From NCBI GenBank assembly GCA_023416735.1, contig JAEZGX010000023.1:1-32203 (forward strand): a stretch of 32,203 nt of DNA, in the 5' to 3' direction. The DNA is from Verrucomicrobiota bacterium (lineage in GTDB: Bacteria; Verrucomicrobiota; Verrucomicrobiia; Opitutales; Opitutaceae). Of this stretch, positions 17,028-25,120 are shown in pieces. A model generated the notes under the pieces. That model was given only the letters and a program-made list of their open reading frames with translations. It had not been told where the DNA came from and made no database searches. Position numbers and translations under genes: made by a program. Position 1 is the stretch's first letter; each line of letters begins with the position of its first letter.

Positions 17028-18267
17028 GAAGCCATGCGGTCATATCGGCGGCGAAGACCGCTCGGGTGTCATCATGAACCCCGTTGAACACGATGTATCT
17101 CCCGGTCCGGTCCCAGGCCGGATGCGCATCGATTCGATGCTCCGACGTGAGCCGCGAAGCATCGCTGCGACTCAGTGGCACATGCGCGAGGATGGTTTCA
17201 GCTTTCGTTCGCAGGTCGATGAGCCGAAGCGGAGCCGTGCCGTCTTGTCGGGTGACGGGTTCGCGCGGGTAAGCGTCCGTCAGGATAAAAGGCAACGTCG
17301 GGTGCATCGACGGATGACCCGAACCTCGCGGATGAAGCGAGCGAAGATCGGCACCGTCGAAGCGGACCTGCACCAGATCCAACTCGGACGTTTCGTCGCG
17401 AATATTGAGGTTCAGCGTAAGATGCTCGCCATCCGCACACCACATGGGGTGATGTCCGCCGCGCGCATACTGGGCGGCAGACACAGCGACGCGGATATCG
17501 GTCCCGTCTGGCTTAAGAGTGATCAAGGCCAGCCGTTTGGCGCCGGGTGCGGAATCGGTCGGATCGAACCATCGCAAAAACGTCATCAGGCGCGTTCCCG
17601 CAGGATTCCAGCGGATCTGAAAGCAGTAGAACTCCAGCCGCTCCGGGTGAGCGATCGATAGCGATGGCATGGCGCGCGCGACGATGTCGCGAATCGATGC
17701 AATCATCCGAGCTTTGCCGCTGGCCACGTCGGTAACAAACACGCCATCCGTCGAGACCGCACCCCGATTACGCGGCGTGTGGGTCTCGGGTAGGACGACG
17801 CCGTAGCCGACTTGGATGCGACGAGAAGCGGCGAGATTGTAGGACGCCAACTGGCGGCCGTTGGGTGAAACTGTGAACACGGTTCCTTCCAGCCGACGCT
17901 CCGAGCCCGAGAAAATGTCGAGTTGAACCGCGTGAGGAGTCCAGGAGTCGACGTCGACATCGTTGAAAAAGAGATCGGTGTCGGCGTTTCCCCATTGAAC
18001 GTTGGCCCCCACCTGGGTTTCCCAGCCGCGCGAGATGGCCACCACGCGTTCTTGTCCGGTGACCAGATCGACCACGACAACCTCTCCCGCCTCCGCCGGC
18101 TGCGGTGGCCGGATTTCATTCGGTAAGCGGAAAAGCGCCACGTATCGGCCCGATGGGCTGATGGGGCTCGTGTCGAAGAAACGGTGAATGATCCGGCCGG
18201 AAGCAAGGCGCACCACCGGGACCGTTGCCTCGAAGTGAGTGACGCTTGGGAAAGAGGAGAACGGCAT
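17008..18267 (-). CDS. Cytoplasmic beta-propeller protein related to oligogalacturonate lyase / TolB-like repeats
   Basis: This 419-residue protein has no signal peptide and has WD40-like (PD40) blades marked by SPSGRYVA (37-44), SPNGRQLA (134-141), NPAGTRLM (221-228), CADGEHLT (277-284) and DRTGRYIVF (386-394). Histidine-proline positions HHP at 272-274, GHP at 317-319, HP at 322-323 and AHP at 381-383 recall the histidines that hold the metal in PL22 oligogalacturonate lyases, whose fold is a seven-bladed propeller. An intracellular lyase or binding role on unsaturated uronate oligosaccharides is therefore possible but not proven. The ATG at 18267 was chosen because the upstream extension has no propeller character. 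It is the last gene of a minus-strand unit, 43 bases after the TIM-barrel isomerase. Confidence 0.75.
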   Translation of the reverse strand: MPFSSFPSVTHFEATVPVVRLASGRIIHRFFDTSPISPSGRYVALFRLPNEIRPPQPAEAGEVVVVDLVTGQERVVAISRGWETQVGANVQWGNADTDLFFNDVDVDSWTPHAVQLDIFSGSERRLEGTVFTVSPNGRQLASYNLAASRRIQVGYGVVLPETHTPRNRGAVSTDGVFVTDVASGKARMIASIRDIVARAMPSLSIAHPERLEFYCFQIRWNPAGTRLMTFLRWFDPTDSAPGAKRLALITLKPDGTDIRVAVSAAQYARGGHHPMWCADGEHLTLNLNIRDETSELDLVQVRFDGADLRSLHPRGSGHPSMHPTLPFILTDAYPREPVTRQDGTAPLRLIDLRTKAETILAHVPLSRSDASRLTSEHRIDAHPAWDRTGRYIVFNGVHDDTRAVFAADMTAWLLSGPSA

Positions 18268-18310
18268 GGAATTGCTAGTAACCGCCGAGCGGCCTGACGG
18301 CTTCCACGTT

Positions 18311-19090
18311 TTAGGTCGGACTGACGCGCGACTGGAGGAACTTAAAACTCTCGCCGAGACTCTCGAACGGGTCGCGACCATAAGTCAGGTCCTGTTCGAT
18401 GATGAACGATTGGCAGCCTCCCGCGGTGGCGGCGGCGAGAATGGGATCGAAGTCGAGATTGCCCGCGCCCAACTCGGCGAACTGCACCTCGCCTTTGGCG
18501 GTTACGCGGAAGTCTTTCAGGTGGATCAGCGGGAGGCGGTTTTCCGCGGCGAGTTTTTGCGTCCACTGCAGCGGGCTGCCGCCGCCGGCTTGAACCCAAT
18601 ACGTGTCGGGTTCGCCGGCGAGGGACGTTTCGGCGTAGATTCGCTCCAGCAACAAGCGTCCGCCGACCTTGGTGAACTCTTGATGGTGGTTGTGATAACA
18701 CAGCGTGATTCCCGCGGCGCGAAGCACGGCGGCGGCTTCGTCCAATTGCCGGAGCCATTTTGAAACACCGGTCTCGTCAGCAAAATCGATCCCAGCCGGG
18801 AATGGATAAGCCGTGAGCGAGACGCCGAGTTGCTTGAGCCGCTCGACCGAGAGATGCGGCTCGGCGAGCAATTGCACCGACGCCTCGTGCGTCGCAGTGA
18901 TCTTGATTCCGCAATCCGCGCAGATGCCGACGAAATCGGCTTCGGACATCAGCCCGGGGGCCACGCCGCTGAGTTGCACGGATCGGAATCCGATCACGGA
19001 TAGCCGCTTCATCGAGGCGGTGAAGTCTTCGCGCGTCTTCAGGTGATCGCGAAGGCTGTAGAGGTTGACGGAAATTTGTTCGAGTCGCAT
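18311..19090 (-). CDS. Sugar phosphate isomerase/epimerase (TIM barrel), second copy
   Basis: This 259-residue protein of the xylose-isomerase-like TIM-barrel family begins MRLEQISVNLYSLRDHLKT, a standard first strand. Likely metal ligands are E138 in YHNHHQEF, D162 in PDTYWVQAGG, H190 in LIHLKDF and E232 in FIIEQD. It has no signal peptide, so action is cytoplasmic. The start at 19090 is preferred to the long upstream open frame, which lies antisense-shifted over the dehydrogenase gene and is not family-like. It sits 28 bases after the Gfo/Idh/MocA gene and 43 bases before the propeller gene, all on the minus strand, indicating one operon. The sugar acted on is unknown. The pairing suggests successive oxidation and isomerisation of an imported sugar. 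Confidence 0.88.
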   Translation of the reverse strand: MRLEQISVNLYSLRDHLKTREDFTASMKRLSVIGFRSVQLSGVAPGLMSEADFVGICADCGIKITATHEASVQLLAEPHLSVERLKQLGVSLTAYPFPAGIDFADETGVSKWLRQLDEAAAVLRAAGITLCYHNHHQEFTKVGGRLLLERIYAETSLAGEPDTYWVQAGGGSPLQWTQKLAAENRLPLIHLKDFRVTAKGEVQFAELGAGNLDFDPILAAATAGGCQSFIIEQDLTYGRDPFESLGESFKFLQSRVSPT

Positions 19091-19118
19091 GGGATGGAAA
19101 AGTGAGGCGGCTGAGGAG

Positions 19119-20240
19119 TTAGATCTTGGCGGCTTGGTAACGTGAGCCGGCGACTTTCCGGGCGAGCCAGTCGGCGTATTCGCCGCTTTGCAGCGGCAGG
19201 GTGAGCGTCTTCTCCTGCGCCGAGGACAACAGCATGGCGTTGGCGAGTTCGACGGAGCGGATTCCTTCGGCTGCCGGTGCGATGAGCGGCGCATTTCGCA
19301 GGCAGGCGTTCGCGAAGTTCTTGAGGATTCCGACGTGCTGCTCGCCGCGACCGGAAATCGGGATGTCGATTTCCCAGACCTCGGGCCGGGAAAACATTCC
19401 CGTGGCGGTCCGCAAATGTTCGCCGGTGGGAATTTCGTTGCGGGAGAAATGCAGCTTGCCGCCCTCGGCGACGAGCTTGCCGCGTTCGCCGGCGATCTCG
19501 AGCCGGTTGGTGCCGGGCGCTTCACCGGTGGTGGTGGTGAACACAGCGCTGGCGCCGTTGGCGTGTTCGAAGTAAGCGGTGACCGAGTCCTCTACTTCGA
19601 TATCGTGATAGCGACCGAAATGACAGAAGGCGCGCACGCGGGCGGGCAGCCCGAACAGCCACTGGTAAAGATCGAGCTGATGTGGACATTGGTTGATCAG
19701 GACGCCGCCGCCCTCGCCGGCCCACGACGCGCGCCAGCCGCTCGAGTTGTAATAGGCTTGGGGACGATACCAGTCGGTGATGGTCCACGCGATCCGCTGG
19801 ATTTTGCCCAGCTCGTCGGCGTCCAGCAGTTGCTTGATCTTGATATAGAGCGGATCGGTGCGCTGGTTGAACATCGCCGCGAAAACCTGGCGCGGCTGGG
19901 TGTGGGCGGCGACGAGTCGTTCGGCGTCAGCTTTCTGCACCGCGATCGGTTTTTCGACGAGAACATGCAAGCCGGCTTCGAGCGCGCTGACGCCGAAAGG
20001 GACGTGGCTGAAGTGAGGCGTCGCGATGAGGACGGCCTGAATCCCCGACGAGAGGAGCGACGGGTAGGAGGTGAAGGTCGGCACACCGCGCGACTTCCAG
20101 CTTGCGAGCCTTGGCTCATCGGCATCGCAGACGCCTGCGAGTTCCATGTCCGGGATCTCGCCAGCGAGAATGCGCCGGGCGTGATCGGAGCCCATTGTGC
20201 CCATGCCGACGACGCCGATCTTGAGTTTGAGCGCTTCCAT
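19119..20240 (-). CDS. Gfo/Idh/MocA family oxidoreductase, second copy
   Basis: This 373-residue dehydrogenase has the Rossmann motif GVVGMGTMG at 9-17, the family lysine in VEKPIA at 95-100, and GEGGGVLINQCPHQLDLYQW at 175-194, where the His is the usual catalytic position. The ATG at 20240 gives MEALKLKIGVVGMG. An alternative start eight codons upstream is possible. It lacks a signal peptide. It is the first gene of the minus-strand unit running to 17008 and is divergent from an AraC regulator with only 64 bases between the starts, so that regulator very probably controls it. Likely a cytoplasmic NAD(P)-dependent sugar dehydrogenase acting with the adjacent isomerase. Confidence 0.9.
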   Translation of the reverse strand: MEALKLKIGVVGMGTMGSDHARRILAGEIPDMELAGVCDADEPRLASWKSRGVPTFTSYPSLLSSGIQAVLIATPHFSHVPFGVSALEAGLHVLVEKPIAVQKADAERLVAAHTQPRQVFAAMFNQRTDPLYIKIKQLLDADELGKIQRIAWTITDWYRPQAYYNSSGWRASWAGEGGGVLINQCPHQLDLYQWLFGLPARVRAFCHFGRYHDIEVEDSVTAYFEHANGASAVFTTTTGEAPGTNRLEIAGERGKLVAEGGKLHFSRNEIPTGEHLRTATGMFSRPEVWEIDIPISGRGEQHVGILKNFANACLRNAPLIAPAAEGIRSVELANAMLLSSAQEKTLTLPLQSGEYADWLARKVAGSRYQAAKI

Positions 20241-20304
20241 AAAATTGAGCCACGAACTTACCAAATTGGCCTGACTCGGAGAATGGACGGTAGAAGAGTT
20301 TTAC
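20241..20304. promoter_or_regulatory. Divergent promoter/operator region for the dehydrogenase operon and the AraC regulator
   Basis: Only 64 bases lie between the starts of the minus-strand dehydrogenase operon and the plus-strand AraC-family gene. Overlapping outward promoters and an AraC-type binding site are expected from this arrangement. No clear direct-repeat operator or -35/-10 pair is visible by eye, so the call rests on gene layout. Confidence 0.45.
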
Positions 20305-21123
20305 ATGGACGCTTCGCTCACGGCGGAAGAGGTGCTGAATTTGCCCGACATCCGGCTGGTTCATCGTCCTACGCTGTGGACGAATTTGAATCCCTGGCAC
20401 TGGGAGGCGGAAATCGGCGACTACTACAATCTCTGGGTCGGTCTCGCGGGCGAAGGAACGGTGGATTTAAACGGAGCATCTTACCAAATCGCTCCTGGAC
20501 GGGCATTCCTGTTTCCGCCCGGAACCCGGTTGAAAGCGCGCCAAATTGGCGAAGGCACCATGGTGAATTTCGCCGCTCATTTCACTTTCAACAAGAGGCG
20601 GCTGCCGGCCGAACGCGTCTTCCTTGGCATCGAAGTCCCTCGCGACGCGGGCTTGGATATTCGGCTGCGCGACATCGCGGCGCGGGCGCGGTGGACCGAC
20701 GCTCTCGCGGCGCGCGAAGTGCAGGCGATGGTCTTCCTGGTGCTGGCGCAGCTCTGGCGTCTTCACCACCAGCGGCAGCGTCCGAAGGCGGCGCGGCTGG
20801 AGTCGTTGCTCGAAGCGATTGACGCCGAACCGCACCGCTTTGGCCGGGTGGAACAAATGGTCGCGTTTATGAAGGCCTCGCCGGCGCACCTCCGTCGAAT
20901 GTTTGTGGAAAGGGTGGGGTGCAGCCCGCGCGACTATCTCGTGGCGAGACGGATCGAGCGGGCTCAGATGCTATTGCAGACGAGCAGGCTGAACGTCGCC
21001 GAGATCTCCAACGCTCTCGGCTACGACGATGCGTTCTATTTCTCGCGTCAGTTCAAACGGATTTGCGGTTTGAGTCCGCAACACTGGCGGCGGCGCGCGC
21101 GGTCGGCGGACGCTTCCACCTGA
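20305..21123 (+). CDS. AraC-family transcriptional regulator
   Basis: This 272-residue protein has an N-terminal cupin-like sensing domain (about 20-95, with a VGLAGEGTVDLNGASYQIAPG-type strand pattern and FPPGTRL) and a C-terminal double helix-turn-helix of the AraC/XylS family (about 180-265). The C-terminal half shows ASPAHLRRMFVERVGCSPR, then LNVAEISNALGYDDAFYFSR and QFKRICGLSPQHWRR, the typical second-helix and PxxYR-like ending. It most likely binds a sugar ligand and activates the divergent dehydrogenase-isomerase-propeller operon 64 bases away. It may also act on the nearby lyase and receptor, which is inference. The ATG at 20305 gives a complete domain and no better start is seen. 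Confidence 0.9.
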   Translation: MDASLTAEEVLNLPDIRLVHRPTLWTNLNPWHWEAEIGDYYNLWVGLAGEGTVDLNGASYQIAPGRAFLFPPGTRLKARQIGEGTMVNFAAHFTFNKRRLPAERVFLGIEVPRDAGLDIRLRDIAARARWTDALAAREVQAMVFLVLAQLWRLHHQRQRPKAARLESLLEAIDAEPHRFGRVEQMVAFMKASPAHLRRMFVERVGCSPRDYLVARRIERAQMLLQTSRLNVAEISNALGYDDAFYFSRQFKRICGLSPQHWRRRARSADAST

Positions 21124-21205
21124 TCGAGCGCGCGTCGTCAGACCGCGCAAGGACGCGACGGCACTGCGCGCTTGCGGTCGACTTCGACCCCTCTAGCACT
21201 TCCGC

Positions 21206-22261
21206 ATGCCGCGCCGGGTAACGATGAGCGATGTCGCGAAAAAAGCAGGCGTCCACCAAACCACGGTCTCGCTCGCTTTGCGCGACCACCCGCGGATCCC
21301 GAAAGCCACGCGGTTACGGATTCAGGAAACGGCGCGGCAGATGGGTTATCGCGCCAATCCCTTCGTGTCGGCCTTTGTCGCGTGGCGGAATCGTCGCGGC
21401 CAGGCGCGGCAAGCGGTGCTCGGCTACATCACGGCGGACGCGCCGCAGCACGGCGGCCTGCATGCCGTCAAAACCTACTCCGACCTCTACGAAGGAGCGC
21501 GCGAGCGCGCTGAGGAGCTCGGTTACGGCTTGGAGCATTTCTGGCTCGGTGACCCGCGGTTGACGCGCCAGCGCTTCAACCAGATCACCTCGACGCGCTA
21601 CATCCACGGGCTGTTGGTGGCTCCTCTCACGATTCAGAGCATGACCCTGGACGTGGACTGGGACCGTTTTTCGGTCGTGGCCTACGGGTATTCCATGAAG
21701 GAACCGCAGGTTCACCGCGTGTATCCAGATTTCTATCACGGCATGCTCGAGGCGCTGCGTCGATGCCGTGCCGCCGGTTATCAGCGCGTCGGTTTGGTGC
21801 TCGACGAGAACACGGATCGAAAGTCCGACCACCTGTGGTTGTCGGCCTATCTAATGGAACAACGGCTGAACGAAGACGCCGCCGAGATCGAGCCGCTGCT
21901 GATGCGGGGCTGGAACGAGGCGGCCTTCGCGGCGTGGTATGCGCGGCGTCGTCCGCAGGTCGTCCTGGGTTTGAACGTGATCCTGGGAGCGGCTCGGAAG
22001 TGGGCGCGAGATAGCGGTCCGGCGCACGCGCGGAAACTTCGTTTCGTGCAGTTGAACATCACGAATCCGGACGCGCCCGACGGAATGCCGGGAGTGCTGC
22101 TGGATCGCCGGCGCGTGGGAGCCGCGTGCGTCGACCAGATCGTGGGCATGATCCATCGCAACGAGAAAGGCGTGCCCACGCAGGCCCAGCATCTTCTCGT
22201 CGAGAGCGGTTGGGTCGATCCCGATGGAGTTTTTGCCGCGAAGGACCGTAAACCCCAATGA
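21206..22261 (+). CDS. LacI-family transcriptional regulator
   Basis: This 351-residue protein has a LacI-type DNA-binding head, TMSDVAKKAGVHQTTVSLAL at residues 6-25, and a hinge region (IQETARQMGYRANPFVSAF). A periplasmic-binding-protein-like effector domain follows, from about residue 70 (VLGYITADAP) to the end. It is on the same strand as, and upstream of, the eight-gene transporter run beginning at 22595. By analogy with other LacI proteins placed next to sugar transporters, it probably represses that run until a sugar binds. The ATG at 21206 starts MPRRVTMSDVAKKAG, a normal LacI N terminus. The hinge has an unusual ANPFVSAFVAWRNRRG segment, common in the broader family but different from E. 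coli LacI. Confidence 0.92.
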   Translation: MPRRVTMSDVAKKAGVHQTTVSLALRDHPRIPKATRLRIQETARQMGYRANPFVSAFVAWRNRRGQARQAVLGYITADAPQHGGLHAVKTYSDLYEGARERAEELGYGLEHFWLGDPRLTRQRFNQITSTRYIHGLLVAPLTIQSMTLDVDWDRFSVVAYGYSMKEPQVHRVYPDFYHGMLEALRRCRAAGYQRVGLVLDENTDRKSDHLWLSAYLMEQRLNEDAAEIEPLLMRGWNEAAFAAWYARRRPQVVLGLNVILGAARKWARDSGPAHARKLRFVQLNITNPDAPDGMPGVLLDRRRVGAACVDQIVGMIHRNEKGVPTQAQHLLVESGWVDPDGVFAAKDRKPQ

Positions 22262-22594
22262 AGTCATCAATAAGATCGCCGGCGGTTTTGCGCGTGTTCG
22301 TGAGTTGATTTCGTGTCACCCCATGACCGGTGCCGAGCGGTGCCAGTCGCACCTCCGTCATGATTACCCCTCGATTTTGTAATATTCGTTTCTGGCGTCG
22401 CGTCGGCTTTTCGGCCTCGGGATTTCCCACCGCTCTTTGCGAGGCCAAGTGATGACTCCGGCCGGCGTCGATGGGCGCGATCGCGATGCTTGGCCATTTG
22501 GTCGGCGGCTTGTCGCGCGCGTCGCCATTCCGCGAGCCACCGCTGAAACGGGGAACCTTGGTTTCGAAGAAGCAGGGAAACCGATGGACCACTG
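22262..22594. other. Gene-free region upstream of the transporter operon
   Basis: These 333 bases contain no supportable gene. Open frames on the minus strand are extensions of shadows of the flanking genes. A direct repeat CGGTGCC occurs at 22328-22334 and 22338-22344, a spacing of 10 bases, so both copies face the same side of the helix. An AT-rich patch with TAATAT at 22380-22385 could be a -10 element, but the bases 17 positions upstream are not a good -35. The region most likely contains the operon promoter and a regulator site. Confidence 0.45.
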
Positions 22595-23434
22595 ATGGTC
22601 GTGCGCTCTCCTCTTTCCGCGATTGTTGTCAGGTGTAGGACGGCTCGCCGCTGGGCGTGTGGGCTGGGTTTGGCGGCGGGTGCGCTGACGCGCCTGGATG
22701 CGGAGACCGCCCCGAAGTCGGCTTGGGAGGATCTGCAGGAATGGAGCTTCACCGAAGCCGCGCGTTCGTTCGAGGAAGCGGGGGATGAGCCCGCGAGCCG
22801 GCTGGGTCTCGCCGTCGCGCTTTTGAATCTGCAGCCGCGAACGGCGGACCGGTTGGCGCGCGCCGAGCGGGAACTGAGCGCGCTGGCGGACGATGCTTCG
22901 GTGAGTCCGGACCTGGTTGCGACCGCGAGCTACTTGTTGGCTCGCATCGCCGAGGTGCATGCGTTCGCGCCCGATCCGGCGCGGGCGGCGGAGCGGTATG
23001 CGGCTTTGTTGGCCGCCCATCCGCAGCATCCGGCGGCGCAGACCGGGGCTTCGCGGCTGGCGACTCTGCGGCTCTATCGACTTGGGGGCGATCCGTTGGA
23101 CACGCTGGCGGAACTCGAACCCTTGGCGCGGCAACTCACCGACGCAGGCGCCCGGCGTGACTTTCATTTGGTGCTGGGACGCAGTTATCTTTTCTTTGGC
23201 GGAGAACGCCAACGCGCGCTCGAGCACCTGCAGAGTGCGATGGCGGCGGGAATCGTGGCACCGACGGTGCGGGCCGATGTGCTGGCGCAGATCGGTGAAC
23301 TGGCTTTGGAGCTCAACGAGCCGTCGATCTCCCGCCGGACCTGGGGCGAGTTCGTCACGACCTTTCCACGCGATCCGCGGGTGGATTTGATCCGCCAGCG
23401 GCTCGCGGCATTGCCGGAGGAGGCTCGCCCATGA
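22595..23434 (+). CDS. Exported tetratricopeptide-repeat-like protein of the transporter operon
   Basis: This 279-residue protein has a basic N terminus and a short hydrophobic stretch (ACGLGLAAGALTRLDA), consistent with a signal peptide. The remainder is alpha-helical, with TPR-like helical pairs such as AWEDLQEWSFTEAARSFEEAG (about 43-63), RAAERYAALLAAHPQHPAA (about 129-147) and RDFHLVLGRSYLFFGGERQRALEHL (about 188-212). No enzymatic motif is seen. Its stop overlaps the start of the solute-binding protein by four bases (ATGA), so the two are translationally coupled and probably made in fixed proportion. A role as a periplasmic scaffold or accessory for the binding protein is inferred only from this coupling. 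Confidence 0.75.
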   Translation: MVVRSPLSAIVVRCRTARRWACGLGLAAGALTRLDAETAPKSAWEDLQEWSFTEAARSFEEAGDEPASRLGLAVALLNLQPRTADRLARAERELSALADDASVSPDLVATASYLLARIAEVHAFAPDPARAAERYAALLAAHPQHPAAQTGASRLATLRLYRLGGDPLDTLAELEPLARQLTDAGARRDFHLVLGRSYLFFGGERQRALEHLQSAMAAGIVAPTVRADVLAQIGELALELNEPSISRRTWGEFVTTFPRDPRVDLIRQRLAALPEEARP

Positions 23435-25068
23435 GCGGATGGCGCAATCGCATCGGCCTGGCCCTCGTCGCGGTGAGCTTCGTTGCTTCCGGAATCTGGA
23501 TTCTGGTGCGTCCGCGCGCGGAAGATCGAACGCCGGAAATGGACAAGGCGCCGGTGGTGATCCGTTTCGCGCACGTCACGATTCATCCCGGCATCATTCG
23601 CGCCTACGACGAAGCCATTCGCGGGTTCGAAAAACTCAACCCAGGGGTGCGCGTCGTGCAGATGCCGGTGCCCATCCGGATGTGGTCGGCCTGGTTGCGC
23701 ACGCAGATGGTCGGAGGAAATGCACCGGACCTTGCGGACATGGACCGCGGACAACCCGACGAATTTCTCGCGCGTTATTTTTTGCCGCTGGACGCGTGGG
23801 TTGAACAACCGAATCCCTACAACGCCGGCACGGAACTGGAGGGCCGACGCTGGCGGGAAACGTTCATCAACGACCTGCGCAGCGGCCGGGCTTATCGGGT
23901 GAACCTGCAACAAGTCTATGGGATCCCCTTTACCATCCAGACCGTGCGATTGTTCGCGAACGTCGGCCTTCTGCGCGAGATCACCGGCTCGACCAAACCG
24001 CCGGAGAATTATGCGGAGTTGATCGAGTTGTGCCGGACGATCGAGGAGTTCTCCGCGCGCACGGGCCGGACCATCCTGCCCTTCGCCGGCTCCCTTAATC
24101 ATACGCACCATTATCTGAACCGCTTGTTCGGCAGCCAGACTCAGCGACTGGTGCATGGACCGACGGTGGACGTGCATCGCACGCTCGCGCCAACGGTGCC
24201 GGAGAATTACATGGCTTACCTGCGGGGGAATTGGAATTGGCGGACGCCCGCCGTCGAGTCCGGCCTCACGATGATGCGCGAGGTCGCGGGTTACACGACG
24301 ACGGGGTTTCTGCAACTGCAGCGGGACGACAGTCTCTTCCAATTCGCGCAAGGTCGTGCGCTGTTCCTGCCGACGGGAAGTTGGGATGCCGACACAGTGC
24401 TCGCCGCCATATCGTTTCCGTTGGCGATCGTGCCGGTTCCTTTGCCCGATGCGAGCGACGGCGTGCGGGGATCGTTCACGTTGGGGCCGATCTCGGACCT
24501 TTCGGAGACGCCCGGCAACGCGGTCGGCGTCGCGCGGTCTTCGCGGAATCCGGAAGTGGCGGTGGATTTTCTTCGCTACCTCACGAGCCTGCCGGTTTCG
24601 CGCGAAGTGATGCACGCGTCGAACCGCCTTTCTTCGGTGTTGGGTGTGCCGCCGCCGGAATCGATCGCGGGGTTCGCACCTCGCATGCACGGATTTCCCC
24701 TGGGCTTTCATCCCGGTCTTATTCCGGAGGGCACTGAAGCGGAGCGGGTTTATCGTTCCCTGCTTCACCGGCTGGTCAGCCACGGTGGCTCGGTCGAGGA
24801 TTTCACGACCGCGATCGAGCAAAGCTTCGCGGCGGCGATCAAAGCCGATCTCCGCCGCTTCAACACCACCGCGCGGGAAACAAGCCGCGTCGACGATGCC
24901 TTGCTGATCGCAGATTGGGCGGGGCCGAAAACGACAGACGCGGCGGCGTCCCGCCGTCTCGATCTTCTGCTCGAAACTCAAACCCTGCGTGAACTCGCGG
25001 CGGCGCAAGCCGAATGGGTCGCACGTTCACCCTCTCCGCCGAACGAATCGGCCGCATCGGCCCCATGA
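23431..25068 (+). CDS. ABC transporter extracellular solute-binding protein (family 1), membrane anchored
   Basis: This 545-residue protein is larger than usual for family 1 sugar-binding proteins (about 400-450). It begins with a single hydrophobic segment (about residues 8-26, IGLALVAVSFVASGIWILV) without a lipobox cysteine or a clear signal-peptidase site, so it is probably an inner-membrane-anchored periplasmic protein. Typical features follow: VIRFAHVTIHPGIIRAYDEAIRGFEKLNPGV, then DLADMDRGQPDE, PENYAELIELC and SRNPEVAVDFLRYLTS. A C-terminal region of about 100 residues after the last binding-protein motif is rich in charged helix. It lies between a coupled TPR gene and a pyruvyl transferase-family gene, upstream of the permeases, and captures the transported sugar. 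The ligand is unknown. Confidence 0.88.
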   Translation: MSGWRNRIGLALVAVSFVASGIWILVRPRAEDRTPEMDKAPVVIRFAHVTIHPGIIRAYDEAIRGFEKLNPGVRVVQMPVPIRMWSAWLRTQMVGGNAPDLADMDRGQPDEFLARYFLPLDAWVEQPNPYNAGTELEGRRWRETFINDLRSGRAYRVNLQQVYGIPFTIQTVRLFANVGLLREITGSTKPPENYAELIELCRTIEEFSARTGRTILPFAGSLNHTHHYLNRLFGSQTQRLVHGPTVDVHRTLAPTVPENYMAYLRGNWNWRTPAVESGLTMMREVAGYTTTGFLQLQRDDSLFQFAQGRALFLPTGSWDADTVLAAISFPLAIVPVPLPDASDGVRGSFTLGPISDLSETPGNAVGVARSSRNPEVAVDFLRYLTSLPVSREVMHASNRLSSVLGVPPPESIAGFAPRMHGFPLGFHPGLIPEGTEAERVYRSLLHRLVSHGGSVEDFTTAIEQSFAAAIKADLRRFNTTARETSRVDDALLIADWAGPKTTDAAASRRLDLLLETQTLRELAAAQAEWVARSPSPPNESAASAP

Positions 25069-25120
25069 CCGCTTCGCAGAAGACCGCGCGAGCTCGCGGC
25101 CACATCGACGCTTCTTTTCT

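Noticed and set aside
19188..20822. Plus-strand open frame of 544 codons across the dehydrogenase and AraC genes
   Set aside because: It is antisense to the Gfo/Idh/MocA gene and out of frame with the AraC gene; both of those carry full family motifs.
23185..25008. Minus-strand open frame of 607 codons opposite the solute-binding protein
   Set aside because: Composition is dominated by Arg, His and Gln with no domain, as expected for the antisense of a GC-rich gene.
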